A stretch of 64,000 nt of DNA from Doris montereyensis (taxonomy: Eukaryota; Mollusca; Gastropoda; Nudibranchia; Dorididae), in contig JAXRKP010000174.1 in assembly GCA_037039925.1 (NCBI GenBank), positions 62,001 to 126,000 of the forward strand. The letters are read 5' to 3'. The notes beneath the pieces were generated by a model that saw only the letters and a program-made list of their open reading frames with translations, had not been told where the DNA came from and did not search any database. Positions 24,187 through 58,004 of the stretch are shown piece by piece (positions within the stretch are counted from its first letter, which is position 1; every line of letters begins with the position of its first letter). The translations under genes were made by a program, and so were the position numbers.

Positions 24187-24297
24187 GAATGACTCTCACA
24201 TCAGCAATAATTTGAATGACGCTCACATCAGCAATAATTTGAATGACACTCACATCAGCAATAATTCGAATGACACTCACATCAGCAATAATTCAAA
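24187..24297. repeat. 27-bp tandem repeat, 4 copies
   Basis: Unit GAATGACACTCACATCAGCA plus ATAATTT, with exact 27-bp spacing and one or two substitutions per copy. Confidence 0.93.
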
Positions 24298-24539
24298 AAT
24301 CTAAATAAAAGATTCATCCCATTGACATGACAAAATATATCATAAAATGCAAAGCTGCTCAGAAATGTACAGGTAACCAACCCATTCAAGTGTGTAGTAT
24401 CTTAAATAAAAAAATTGCACGTCGTCAAGCCCTTTACTTGTGGGCCCAACACGCATAAAGACTGGAGCTTATTTACATTACATGTTCACAGTAAACAAGG
24501 CAGGATATGTATGTGATGAAAATTTCCATACACCTTTTA

Positions 24540-24843
24540 TTATTTAACTGAAGCCAGTTTCGAGGCAGTCACAGCCTATAGGGTCGAAGCTTATCACAAT
24601 TTTAAAAATTTGAGGCAGACTAGATAATGTCACTAATATTAATAGATAGCCTCCTGGACAGGACAGAAGCCTGTCTCAAGTTTTAACCCCCAGCAGGTGC
24701 TGGTACCTACCCCTTCTGTGCGTGGGGCAAGTGGGGGGAAGGGTGCCTGACTGTCCTTTCAACGGAACACAAAGCCGGACCAAGCGTTGCAAGCCCAGGT
24801 GTGGCAGTTTAACCCGTAGGCTATGGGGGAGACCACAGATATA
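24540..24843 (-). mobile_element. SINE family A, minus-strand copy
   Basis: Read on the minus strand it has a tRNA-like start (ATAGCCTACGGGTTAAACTG), then GTCCTGTCCAGGAGG and GTGATAAGCTTCGACCCTAT, the same order as GTCCTGTCCAGGAGG and GGATAAGCTCCGGC in the plus-strand copy at 5050-5340. The central region is strongly diverged. Confidence 0.6.
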
Positions 24844-25169
24844 AAGAGTTCATTTCCAAATTCAAACACAAAGTCTTCTATTGAGAGATATTTTGCATTA
24901 AAAATAATAAATGGCTCCCACTCATCGACACTGCTGTCAATAAAATCTCTCCACTGAGAGCTCCACAAAATGTAATCCGTTTTATCCTATAAATCCCATT
25001 TTCACCTCAAAATCTCATTTGCACTCTCAAGAATCCAAAATCACACCAAATACAAATTGATAGGAACAGATAGCAGCTATGCATAGTTACATAATGTAAT
25101 ATGCATCAATATAGAGCATTTTTTCTCCATCTTGCTGGACAGTATGGAAAAAATGCCCAGAGTGAAAAA

Positions 25170-38101
<12,932 letters not shown>

Positions 38102-38203
38102 CTTGATCGGGGCTAGTTAACTAAATCTCGATATAATTTTGTTGATGTGTGGGAAGGCTACTTTTGTTTACGGCCTGAAAGCTACCTTATTGAAAATAGG
38201 TTT

Positions 38204-38211
38204 ACTTCCGG
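38204..38211 (-). promoter_or_regulatory. ETS-type site upstream of FBXO21-like start
   Basis: CCGGAAGT on the minus strand, about 105 bp upstream of the start codon. ETS sites at this distance are common in TATA-less promoters of widely expressed genes. Inferred only from position and motif. Confidence 0.4.
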
Positions 38212-38261
38212 AGAGTTGCTTCAACACTGGGAGTTATTTAAATCGAAAATAATGTAAAGAA

Positions 38262-38480
38262 GCCACAATGGAGTGAAGTCAAAGGCGAAATATCACAATA
38301 CGTGACAACTCCATTAATAAAGACAGAACAAACACGTGACGTTTCGGGTATAACCCTTTGTCAGACAACAAACGAAAAATATCTCGAACCTAGATCTGGA
38401 TCTAAGCACTACCTAAGGCGTCGCACAATGTGATGTCAGAATCGAACCCACAACCTCTGCGTTGGCACATCGCCTCGCCA
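38262..38480 (-). mobile_element. Dispersed repeat family C, second tRNA-headed copy
   Basis: Minus strand order: GTGGGTTCGATTCTGAC, ATCACATTGTG, GTAGTGCTTAGATCC, GTCTGACAAAGGGTTATACC, CGAAACGTCACGTGTTTGTT, CTGTCTTTATTAATGGAGTT, GTCACGTATTGTG, ending TTCACTCCATTGTGGC. This copy keeps the unexpanded form of the 38-bp unit that became the minisatellite at 17218-17990. Confidence 0.7.
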
Positions 38481-38579
38481 GGAAAAGAGAGCGAACTTCA
38501 AACCAAGCTAACTTCCTAGATCTACGCTCCTTTTATAATATTTGGTGGTCAGACTGACGAGTAGGCTACCTCTCCCCGT

Positions 38580-40109
38580 ATTCCCTGTTCTTTTTGTTTA
38601 GTTTTTTTTTTGTGCTCTTCTTTTTCGTTGTTCAATTTTCACATCTTATTTATTTTCTTTTCAATTCATTCTCCCCTTCATTAACGAACGCTTTCTTCTC
38701 CCCTACTCTCCCTTCATTTTCTATTCTTTCTTCTGACGTCACAATGTGTTATAGTTATATACGTGTTATTGTAGTCCCCACTCTTCATTGCATGACAGAT
38801 GGTTGGATCCGAAAAATCACGGGTCTGTTCTATTCCTGCCTTTAGTTAAATGTCATTTATGTTGGTCTTTTATCACTTCAAACAAGCCCAACAAAACAGG
38901 AAAAGAGATGTGACAAGCTCGTTGTGACAGGCCCCACATTGGGCACCAATCATGGTATAGAATGTGCTAAGTACTTTCTGTCGCCAAAATGTGAGCGCCT
39001 CACGATTCGTGTCGTGCCCCACGATGTGTGCCAATGTGACACATATTATTAGCCCCCCCCCCCCTCACGTTCCAAATATACAGCTAGTTATACAACGATA
39101 GTGGGGAAGACGGATGACTTGTTATAATGTTCGAGTGTTAACAATACTTTTATTAAAACTATAGGTTTAAAGGCCTCACTATCTCAGACATATCAGTATC
39201 ATACTGTCTGAGACTGGACAATATCGTACTGTCTGACACCCTGTCTCCCCTGGACAATAATTATTATGAAACACAGATCACCTCACAATCATATATGCTC
39301 ATAGCAACAAGAGTGAGCAAATAAATAAACATGCTATATATAGTAAATGAGAAGAAATATGATGTGGTGTCGTGAGTCAAAGCTGGTTAACTCAAAAGAC
39401 AAAATAACATTCTTGACTGACAACAATTTCATTGCGACGAAAGCGAGAGTTGAGTCCAAACTGATTGGCTCAACATAAACAAAACAACATAATAAACAGT
39501 AAAAGGGGTGAGTGTAGGAGGGGAGAAGCAGAGAGTGTATGCCGACAAATACATTCATGCCCACACTCAGTACAAATTCGAAAACTACTCATATCACAGA
39601 CATAACTGTGTCACAAAGACACAGCCAAACACGCTGCACGTCCTTAAAACAAAAAGCAACAACAATTCCATAATAGTAGCCGTGTCTGGAACACACATGG
39701 AAGGACTAGGACCTTGCTTACGGCATACAAGGACTTGAAGAGGCACATCGAAAGCATCCCGTATACTAATCAATTATTATACATAAACAAAATGATATAT
39801 CGAAACCAGCTCGGAACAATAGCCTGTCACTAATCCTGTGACCACAGCTCACGATGAAAGAAACATGCCTTTTGTTGCTTTTACAAGTGCCTACCACCCC
39901 AGCGGCGGCGCTGTCAATTCCAGACCTAACACCCCTCCTCGGCAAATGCTTTTTCTTTTCATCACTCCCTATCTACCCTTTGATTTTCCGTCTCCTTTAC
40001 AAATCACACGTGTCAAATATGTGACCATCGTTCTAATTTGTGTGAGTAAATTAAGACAGATGTGAAAAGTCAATGATAAACTACATAATAGTTAGCAGCT
40101 CCCTTTTTT
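38580..40109. other. Gene-free interval
   Basis: T-rich and AT-rich sequence with a C11 run at 39053. A small duplication of ATACTGTCTGA words occurs at 39205-39235. No coding region, RNA gene or element boundary can be supported. Confidence 0.45.
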
Positions 40110-42359
40110 TTTACAGTACATTAGATGCAAGAGTAAACAGAGGAGCAGAAATATTTAGTGATCATCACCTAATGATTGCCAAAATCAGATTACTAACGGA
40201 AGAAAACAAACAGGAAAGGAAAGAGAAGAAAGCTAATAAACTCAAAATAGAGGAACTAAACAAACCAGTAGTAAAACAAGTATATCAATCTAGGATAAAA
40301 AGATTTATCAGTGAAAGACAGATGGACCTGAATAATAGCACAAAAGAAGAAAAAGTGGCAGATGTATAAAGAAACACTTCTCAGTTGTACTGAGGAGGTC
40401 TGTGGTATGAAACAAATTAAATGAGATAGGAAAAGAACAGCATGGTGGAATGAGAATGTCAAAACTAAGATCAAAGAAAAGAAGGATGCCTGGAAGAAAT
40501 ACTTGCAAACAAAGAGATCAGAGAATAGGATAGATTACGTGAATAAAAGTACTATCACCAAAGAGGAAGTTAGGAAAGCAAAACAGGAACAATGGGAAGA
40601 GTTTTGACAAAGACCTGTTCTAGGGGGGTGGGCTGGGGGGGCAATGAAGAGCATGAGAAAGACCAAAGCATGCCCAATACGACAAATTAAGAATGCCAAA
40701 GGAGAATTGATGAAAGAAGGCAGCGAAATCATGGAAACATGGACAAAGCATTTTCACTAATTACATAATTCCTCTAAAATGTATGAAACAATGAGTAAAG
40801 ATCAATTAGTAAGAGTAACAAGTAATTCAGAGGAGACAGCTGAAGATGTAAATATATCAATGGAAGAAATCCAAATAGCTATAAGAAAAAGTGAAATTAG
40901 GAAAAGCCCCAGGAGCAGATCAAGTTTATCCAGAAATGATTAAAAAGCAAGGGAGAGAGGCAGACAAACTACTACATGCAAAATGCCAACAAGCATGGAA
41001 GTCCAAACAGGTGCCAGACGACTGAAAAAAGGGAACGGTAGTACCAATACATAAAAAATGATCAACTGTGGAATGCTCAAACTATAGAGGGATGTCACTA
41101 CTTAGCGTTCCATTAAAAGTATATGCCAGGATACTGGAAATGAGACTATGGAAAAGAGTAGAGGAACAGATTGAAGAGCATCAGAGTGGATTTAGATCAG
41201 GAAGAAGTGTTCAAGACCATATATTTACAATTAGACAATTAGTAGAAAAAATCCTTGAGAGAAACATTGACTTGCACCTGTGTTTTATTGACTTAGAAAA
41301 GGCATTTGACATTGTGAGGAGGGACGAACTATTGCATTCCTTAAAAGAACAAGATGTAGAGCAGAATTTAGAAGCTATTAAAAGTTTTTACAATAAACCA
41401 ACACTCACAGTGAGAGTAGCTGGAAACATATCTTCAGAATTTGATATTGATATAGGGGTAAGACAAGGTTGTGTCCTAAGTCCTCTTTTGTTTATCACAT
41501 TAATGGATTCAGTCGCAAAGGCATCCTCAAAAATGAAGAAAATGAATGTAGGTATGTGGAAGTTCAAACCAGTAAATGTATCAATGCTTTCATTTGCCGA
41601 TGATTTAGTTCTGTTTGGAAAATCAGAAAGTGACCTTCAGTCGAATATCAACATTATGAATAATGAATTAAATAAAAGAGGAATAAGAGTAAATGCAAAA
41701 GAAAACCAAAACAATGCTAGTAACTAGGAAGCTAAAACACAAAATCTTAAATTGGGCAGGGAGAATTTAGAACAAGTTCAAAGCTACAATTACCTTGGAG
41801 TAAAGATTAACTCAGAGGGACAACTAAGAGAAGAAATCAGCCAGAAAATCAAAAGGCAAGTGCAATATATAACCATATAGGAAAAGCATTTGTAGGTTGG
41901 CAAGAATTGTCAACAAAAACCAAAATGGCAATATACAATACAGTTTATTGTCCTACTTCCTCTATGGCAGTGAAACTGGACCTTAGACAGTAGAGAATAC
42001 AGTAGAGTACAGGCAGCTGAAATGAAATATCTAAGAAGAGTAGTAGGGAAAACTAAAAGAGACAAAATCAGAAACACAACAATAAGAGATCAAACCAAAG
42101 CAGATGGCATAAAAACTAAGATAGAAACAAATCAATTGAGATGGTTTGGGCATGTAAACAGAATGAATGACAATAGAATAGCTAAATCAGTATACAGTGT
42201 TAAAGCCCAATGTAAAAGACCAAAAGGCAGACCTCGGAAAAAGTGGGAAGAAGTTACAAAAGAGGTATTGAAGCATAGAAATTTAACTTTTTTGGAAGGA
42301 AACAGAAAATGCCAGGACAGGGCATCCTGGAGAAAGGTCATCTCGGATATGGATCTCTA
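40110..42359 (+). mobile_element. RTE-like LINE, most complete copy in the window
   Basis: 5'-truncated within the endonuclease (RVNRGAEIFSDHHLMIAKIR, with the SDHH catalytic motif), then a Lys-rich linker, GKAPGADQVYPE, SNYRGMSLLSVPLKVYARIL, EEHQSGFRSGRSVQDHIFTI, HLCFIDLEKAFDIVRRDELL, IDIGVRQGCVLSPLLF, SFADDLVLFGKSESD, NYLGVKI, MKYLRRVVGKTKRDKIRNTT, LRWFGHVNRMNDNRIAKSVY and the basic GRPRKKWEEV end. The longest open piece is 41068-41727. Frameshifts and stops separate the pieces. Its 3' end is interrupted by a Tc1/mariner derivative at 42360. Confidence 0.9.
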
Positions 42360-43083
42360 CTCCTTTGCACACACACACACAAAACCCAAATGCACACTTG
42401 ATATTTTTACCCTTATTTACCCATTTTAAGGATATGACAAATTTTAGGTGGAAAATGAATTATGTCCATTTTTGTATTGATAAATAATAAAGACTCACAC
42501 TTTGTTGACATTGGTGTCTTGAAGTTCCATGATTTATTCCAGTAGGTATATGTTCAAAAGTTTAGAGATCCAATATCGTGTATATCCACCTTTTCGAATT
42601 TGAGGTTGGGTAAAGTTCTCGATTTATCGAGTAGTGCCTTCACTTTTACATTGATGATATCACTAAATGCTCTTTGGAGTTATTAATAAGAGCAAGGATG
42701 AGTGCTGGCCATGGTTGAAATGTATTGACGTTCTGCTGCTCAAGATAATCTGTTGGGAGCTGGTGTGCTGTCATGCATGACGATGAGGTTTTCGTGATTG
42801 TATCAAAGGGGTAATGTGATTTTTTCAAATAGTTTCGCAATAATCCAAGCAAGAGGAGTAAATACACGATATCGAATCTCGGACTTTTGAAAATGTAGAA
42901 ATCTATTGGAATAAACCATGGAATTTCAAGACACCAAGGTAGACAATGTATGAGTCTTTTTATTTATCAATACAGAAATCAACATAGTTCATTTTCCACC
43001 TCAAAGTTTTGTCATATCCCTTAAAATGGGTAAATAAGAATAAAAATATCAAGTGTGCGTTGTTTTTTTTGTGTCCAAATGAG
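42360..43083 (-). mobile_element. Tc1/mariner deletion derivative with ~210-bp TIRs
   Basis: Flanked by TA (42358-42359 and 43084-43085). The outer ends CTCCTTTGCACAC and CTCATTTGGACAC begin long inverted repeats: left 42360-42595, right 42865-43083, sharing CACACTTGATATTTTTA, TTTACCCATTTTAAGG, AGGTGGAAAATGAA, TGGTGTCTTGAA and CAATATCGTGTAT/CGATATCGTGTAT. The 270-bp core still reads on the minus strand ATTDYLEQQ-like DYLEQQNVNTFQPWPAL, the segment before the last catalytic residue of Tc1 transposases. Most of the transposase is deleted, so it is non-autonomous. Confidence 0.88.
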
Positions 43084-43159
43084 TATACTTCAGTCTAAAA
43101 ACAAAATTTGACTTACGTTATAAACTCATGCGCGCTGCCTGACAGTAATGAGTAGAAAG

Positions 43160-43245
43160 TAAGTTGATATGAAGAAGAAGAAAAAGGAGGAGGAGGAGAA
43201 TGGGGAGAAGAAGAAGAAGAAAAAGAAGAGGAGGAAGAGGACATC
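43160..43245. repeat. (GAA)/(GGA) purine-rich tract
   Basis: AAGAAGAAG and GGAGGAGGAGG words forming a purine-only strand. Low complexity. Confidence 0.8.
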
Positions 43246-43479
43246 CATCTAGCCTATGACATAAAAGGTAAAGTAGACAATTTATTTCAATCAAAACTAC
43301 AATGTAGTATGTCAAAAGTTTACAAATTGGTCATTATTGCATCAATACGAACATGCCAAACGTAAAACCATTAAAGACATGTTATAAAAGTTTTAAAACA
43401 TTTGACTGAGAAAAACACCAAGAAGATTTAGAATTTATTATGATCAGTAAGACCGATGGATTTCAAAACAACACAGAAG

Positions 43480-45160
43480 TTCATAATACTCAATACAGAG
43501 ACCTCATCCAAAATGTACTTTTGGCTTTGGTAGCAAATAAACATGCGCCAACCAAGCATAGTATTAGGTACTCGCATAAAAAATGCTGATGTGCCTTACA
43601 TTTACATGAACAGCATGCCCAGAAAGACCATATATCGTAAAAGAATGTCATACAACAAATACCAAAAAGACAAGAAGAAAAAAGCTGGGCAACTTTTAAA
43701 GGGTGTAGAAATCGTGTCACAAAACTGAACAGAAAAGTATCCAAAAACATACTTTCTTGACTGCTGCACTGGTGGCCAAAGGGAAGGGATTTTTGACCCA
43801 CTACAAAATCAAATTGAGTGAGCAAAAAATAAATCTGAAAAAAAAGGATGACAATGTTGAAAATAATACTCAAAAAGTGTGCAAAACCGTCGACCATTTA
43901 TTCTTTGTCAATGTGGCGAAACGGCGTATTACTAGATTCAGAATTACACTCTAACATTAAGGCCATAAAAAAGCACACCAAAAGTACCAAACTTTGAATT
44001 CAAAGAAACTAACCCTGAAATAATTGGCAAAATTATCAATAGCTTAACTGTCAGAAAGTCGACTGGCGAGGACACACTATCTGCCAAACACCTTTAAGCC
44101 AGTGCCCTAATATCAAATGAACGTGCAACGTCGTAAACAAGTACATTTCCAGATAAATTAAAAATGGCACAAGTAATATTTCTTTCTTTCTTGATCAGTT
44201 CCCATTCTACCTTTCGGTGTATGGGTACAAGTAATATCACTATTTAAAATATTCTGATAGAAAGTAGCAAGTGAAGTTTGGGAGCGCTGTCAGTGACTGG
44301 GAATTCATTGGAAAGGTGTGCCCCAAGGATCCATTCTAGGTCCTTCATTATTTAATATTTTTGTCAACGATATATTTCTATTCATCTATAATAATGCAAA
44401 TTATGATACATTATCTTACAATCACCCTCATTTTGGTATGCATGTGGATACATTGGAACAAGAAAGCAGTGTACAAATAGACTAGTTCCATATGAACTGT
44501 ATGCAAGCAAATCAAGAAAATTCCAAGCTCTTGAAAAAGGCAAACGAATGCTGTCCAAGAAACCCATTTTTCAAATTGATCCAGTCTCTACATCTTGTAA
44601 AGAAACTGTCAAACAGTTAGGAATAGAGATAGATTATTATTAAAGCTTGATGCCCACATGAAGATAATTTGCCGCAAGGCTTCTCAACAGCTCGATATGT
44701 TGAAGAGAATCGGTAGATATTTCTCAATATAAAACAAGCTAGCTATATTTCATAGGTTTATTCTTTCTAACTTTAACTTTTGTCCTTTAGCATGACGCTT
44801 CTGTTCAAAATCATATATAAGGAAATAAGGGCAAAATCAAGAACGAGCTCTTAGATTTATAGTAATATATATGAAAGTCTCTTGGAGATGGCACAACTTC
44901 CAACCCTGGAAGAGAAAAGAATGCGTGCTACGGTCATTGTCAAAATTTTGCATAAGTTATCGCAATCCTGTCTCCAAGATTTGATATCATTTAGAGATAG
45001 AAGGATAGAAGGTATAATTTCAGATGCAAATACAGTCAATATCCCTAAACCCAAAAACGACTGCCTTCGGAAAACAATCATTTAAATATGCTGCAGCATT
45101 TCTGTAAAACAAATGACATGAATAAAGAAGACCTGAAACAAATTTTAATCAATTAAAAAA
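43480..45160 (+). mobile_element. LINE (CR1/Jockey/L2-type) remnant, split by a 47-bp insertion
   Basis: Broken reading from the endonuclease-RT linker (RMSYNKYQKDKKKK; KGCRNRVTKLNRKVSKN) through FEFKETNPEIIGKIINSLTV, RKSTGEDTLSAKHL, then PDKLKMAQV, interrupted, then SLFKIF, WEGVPQGSILGPSLFNIFVN, KPIFQIDPVSTSCKETVKQL, LDAHMKIICRKASQQLDMLK and RFILSNFNFCPLAW. The catalytic YADD box is degraded. The interruption at 44180-44226 is a younger retro-insertion. Confidence 0.8.
44180..44226 (-). mobile_element. 47-bp LINE 3'-end stub with 11-bp TSD
   Basis: On the minus strand: ACCCATACACCGAAAGGTAG, AATGGGAACTGATCAAGAAA, GAAAGAA. This equals the 3' terminus of the RTE-like LINE at 25590-25640. It is flanked by ACAAGTAATAT at 44169-44179 and 44227-44237. 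Excising it with one repeat restores the older LINE's reading (KMAQV then SLFK), which proves an insertion. Confidence 0.88.
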
Positions 45161-45398
45161 TCTAATTTCGATGTGAAATGGTAACAATTGTCATTGTGTC
45201 ATTTGCTCTACTTAGGCGGCCTACTTCTTTGTTTAACTGTAGGTGATTACAAACTAGATTGTGAATCTCATCTCAGCATTTTGGTAATATTTTCTATTGA
45301 AATATCGGTGAAAAGCCCACCAGGGTTTATTAAGTTAAATTATTCCCATTTTGTAAATTCTGCACGGCTCTATTTTTTATGTTACCGACAAGAAAGAA

Positions 45399-46150
45399 AT
45401 GTTTAAATTTGAATTGAACATAATTTTTCGGTTCCAAAAAATAAAACGAAATATGCCCCAACCCAGGTCTTCGGATGCTTGTGCATACTTAATGTGCGAC
45501 TTCTCCAAGAGGGAGGACGTCGACGGAAACAAAGAAAGGCAGGATAGAGCATGTAGGCTGAGGCCTAAGAAGAGGTGCTGGGGAGGATCGGAGAGGTCAG
45601 TGTTCAATTCACAATGACAATAATAATAATCAATTGTTCGGCCTGCCTGCAGGGGCGCCTAGGCTCGCCTCGCCTACATGCCATCGAGCATTGCCTAACC
45701 GAGCCTACCAAGCCTAGTCACGTGCTTTTTTATGCGTCATCTTTCTAGCCAATGAATGCCGAGGAGCGTGTGGTTATAAATGTTACCAGATTGGCTTCCT
45801 TCCCCGGGGAGAAAAGAACCAAAATTTTACAAAATAAGCGATGTTAAATAATAACATAAAACCAGCAGAAAATCTCTAACCATTGCGCCTTCTTCTTTCC
45901 TTCCCATACGATCATGAAAATTTAAGACAACGTATTTGCATGTTAACATAATTTTGGCTTTTGAATAATAATCTGCGTTGCTTTTTGTCTTGTAACTACC
46001 TTCAATTTGCCTTTTGTTCAGTCGCTCACGTGTCGGGAAATATGTGTTTATTGTATTAGTGATTGTCTTTGCTTGTTAGTTGAATGTTTCAAAGTAAGAT
46101 CGTTCCAAAGTCGTAAAATTGCTGTTGAAACAAAAGTCAACAGACAAAAA
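45399..46150. other. Gene-free interval upstream of the hnRNP promoter
   Basis: Contains a GC-rich patch of GCCTCGCCTAC-like words (45640-45720), repeating GAGCCTACCAAGCCTAG. No coding exon can be supported. Confidence 0.4.
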
Positions 46151-46184
46151 AAAAGGGAAATAAGAACACTAATTTTACCGTAGT

Positions 46185-46370
46185 ACAGCTAGGCTACGGA
46201 ATGGAATGCCAACAAAAATAAAACTCAGCAACAGCACCGCAGACTCTAAAAGAGAGTTAAGCACATCACTCTAAAGCCCAAATTGGATTAATATGTCTGG
46301 TTTAAATTAAACTATGCCCGCTGTACTCAAGAATTGAGTTGATCAGTTATTATTATTATGAAGAAGAAGA
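46185..46370 (+). mobile_element. Short LINE 3'-end fragment
   Basis: Reads LRNGMPTKIKLSNSTADSKR then ELSTSL and a stop, resembling the WNSLP...FK..L C-terminus of Jockey/CR1-type LINEs, followed by a non-coding tail that ends in TTATTATTATTAT. Too short to assign a clade. Confidence 0.5.
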
Positions 46371-46554
46371 TAATAGAATACGAATTGGAATTTATTTGTG
46401 AAAATACACAATCACTCTTTTGAGGCATTAATACAAATACAACTTCATGTGGAGGAAGGGGCATTATTGACTAATACAAACAATTTAAAACAATAATTTT
46501 GTTTCGCAAATATTGATTGGCATAAAATTATTCTGTACCTGGCTACTTGACGCG

Positions 46555-46715
46555 AGCCTTTAGCCTCGTTTCCACCAATCTAGACCAACCAATCCGTGTT
46601 CGCTGTGCAGTGCAGAGTAGGCTTTCTTTCTTTCTCAGCCGGCACCCAGACAGCAAGGACTCAACCTTCCTCCTCCAGTTTGTGAAATTCTCTGAACGTT
46701 TCTCTCTACTCAAAC
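46555..46715 (+). promoter_or_regulatory. Putative hnRNP promoter and 5' UTR
   Basis: CCAAT-type boxes (ACCAATCTAG at about 46574 and ACCAATCCGT at about 46587) precede a pyrimidine-rich stretch CTTTCTTTCTTTCTC (46622-46636) that could hold a TOP-like transcription start. A CT-rich leader runs to the start codon at 46716. Inferred from position and composition. Confidence 0.4.
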
Positions 46716-55702
<8,987 letters not shown>

Positions 55703-56804
55703 GTTTTTAAATCCCATTTGTTGCAGGTAAGTGTTAACCAACAGGGCTTTCATTTTACAGTATGCTCTATGTGGTGGTATGTATTATACAATTTCATTTA
55801 AATCTTATGTTTTAAATGCGTCATTTTCTCAGCATACATTCTGTGAAAGATGGCATTTTTGAACGGGACAGCTGTGACATAGCTGCGGTACCAAGGTGTG
55901 TGACCTAAGAGCAATCAGGTTCTATCTCCACACATTGTCATTTTATGTCTTTGGACTGAAAATTTAAAAAGCTCGAACAGATTTTCTGATCTTGTCTTTA
56001 TCACCATAAAAGGAAACAAAGTTAACATTTACAAATTTAGGTACACTGTACAAAGAGTTAAAATTATGTCTAATAACGCAAAATGTCAGTGGAGATGATT
56101 ACTTCATGTTCTCAGGTTGCTTAGGGGTTTTACCTAATGGCAATTTGGGCGGGTGACATGAAGGTCCTGTTTTTCCCCATGGTTTTGTTATTTTTTAGTT
56201 CATAATCTCGCCTCCTCCTTCATCTTCTTCTATTTCACTTTGTCCCTTTTCGTACCGGGTAAAATATACGTTTATGCATCAGGATTTAAATATTTAGAAA
56301 GTTATACATCAAAGTTTTGAAGACTAGTTTTTAGCTTTACAGCGTTATTGGAGTTTGGGAACATATTGCAGATTTACAAACTATTGTTGCTGAATTAAAT
56401 TTAGGGGGATGGATGGTATCTATTTATTTTTACAATTTAGTTACTTACTGGATTAGATATTTTCAACAGTAGTCTCCACCTAAGTTGTAAAGCCCTGCTA
56501 GAGATTTGATATTTCCACCATAGTAAGCTAGGTTCTTTGTTAACATAACCTACTTCACTTCTTTTTACGCTTGATTATATATAGATCTAGAGACTAAATG
56601 TCTTCCTGGGAGGCTAAGTCTGCTGTGAGACAAGGATGATAGTATAACATAACCAGACATGTATCACAGCACTGAAAAAAAAAAGCGATTAGTTTTATTA
56701 AGCAAGTTTATTCACTTTATGGGTTAAGTTAGATGGAGACTTGTATTTATTTTCTTCGTGCTCTAACATATTTCCACATTTCCTTTTCCTTACTTCATAT
56801 ATAG

Positions 56805-57700
56805 GCAGGCAGAATAAGGAATCTAGAAAGTGAGGAAGATAGCAGGCAGGCAGGCAATTCAGTCAGCAGGTTTAGATAGGTTTGTGGTGTCAGCCTAGGA
56901 AAACCAGTCCTATCTAAGCTCATATCATCTTCAGTTGCCAGTTAGATCAGCTTCCTCAACTAGCTCAGCAGTATCAAGCAGTGCAGTCAGGTTATTGCCT
57001 ATACACAGGTAGCAAGTGTAGTGCAGTCCTTGTAAATTTTTTCTTCTCGTACCTAATTTTTGTTCTCAAGTACATGTATTGGCTGTATGTAGTCGAAATT
57101 ATCTGTAAGATCCTGTGTGCTTTCTTGACTGTTAATATCAGTGAATTGAAGGTCTTTGTCTATGAGCTTGCAATTGGGATACTATTGCAGTGTTTCCGGG
57201 TCGTAAAGATTTTGTTCAAGATGGCACACAGGACTTGTCGTAAAGACTTTGTATTTACGTGATTGCGTTTAAATGCCTTTTTACTGTGACTAGTTTTGAC
57301 TGGGTAGCAGTTATCTGGCTCTGATTTTATGACCATTAGATTCGATTTAAAAAGTTACTGATCTAGCTTATGTGCCTGCCTTGACGGTAGAAATGCAGGT
57401 GTTCTTGTCTGTACTGTTTCACTTTATTTTCAGCCTGCATATTTAACCCTCTCGTATCAAAAAAAAAATTATGCCATCATTCATTCTGTTCATCCTTTCA
57501 TCTTGTCATGCATCTCATCTGTTTCTGGTCATTTCTTGTACAAATTTGGACCATTGATTTTTTTTTATATTACTTTTTTAAATTATTTTTTTTTTTATTT
57601 GTCCCCCCTTACTGTCGTGGTATTGTAATTTTGTTTTTGTGGTCGGTGTTGATCAAAGCAAATATGGAAAAAAAATAATAAAACTGAAAAACAAAGGTAC
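56805..57700 (+). other. HNRNPA1: hnRNP 3' UTR exon
   Basis: Acceptor TTCATATATAG|GCAGGCAG. No long open frame follows on from the coding sequence. The end is set by the poly(A) signal at 57677. A 3' UTR intron is also known in vertebrate hnRNP A genes, where it takes part in autoregulation. Confidence 0.65.
57677..57682 (+). terminator. Poly(A) signal AATAAA
   Basis: AATAAA followed about 20 bases later by ACAAAGGTACATTGACTTTT and a T-rich stretch, a usual cleavage and downstream element layout. Confidence 0.65.
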
Positions 57701-57963
57701 ATTGACTTTTTTGTTTTCATTTGAAACTTGATTCAAACGTTTTGTCTCCAGTCTGTGTACATGTCTTTTTCAATCCATTTCTATCTACCTGTCATGTATT
57801 TTATAACCCCTTTTCTGTATGTTTGCATGCTGCTGGTCACGTAAGCTCACCTACGCCAGTGGCAAGTCCCGTATATTTGCATCACCCCTGCCTTCCAGCA
57901 AAACTAAAAAGTGTTAATGGCGGGTCCGGTATAACCACCACTGCATTACACTCAGACAGGTTT

Positions 57964-58004
57964 TGGGAATGCCTTTATTCTGTCCAATTAACACTGATCA
58001 ACCC
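57964..58004 (+). repeat. 40-bp direct repeat, left copy
   Basis: GGGAATGCCTTTATTCTGTC then CAATTAACACTGATCAACCC. A near-identical copy (about 36 of 40) lies at 61724-61764, on the other side of the piggyBac relic. Confidence 0.8.

Noticed and set aside
24759..24968. Minus-strand 69-codon frame as a further FBXO21-like exon
   Set aside because: Exon 4 already ends in a stop at 25170 and half of this frame is SINE A sequence.
45399..45617. 72-codon frame upstream of the hnRNP promoter
   Set aside because: No domain, no conserved splice sites, and composition like the surrounding non-coding DNA.
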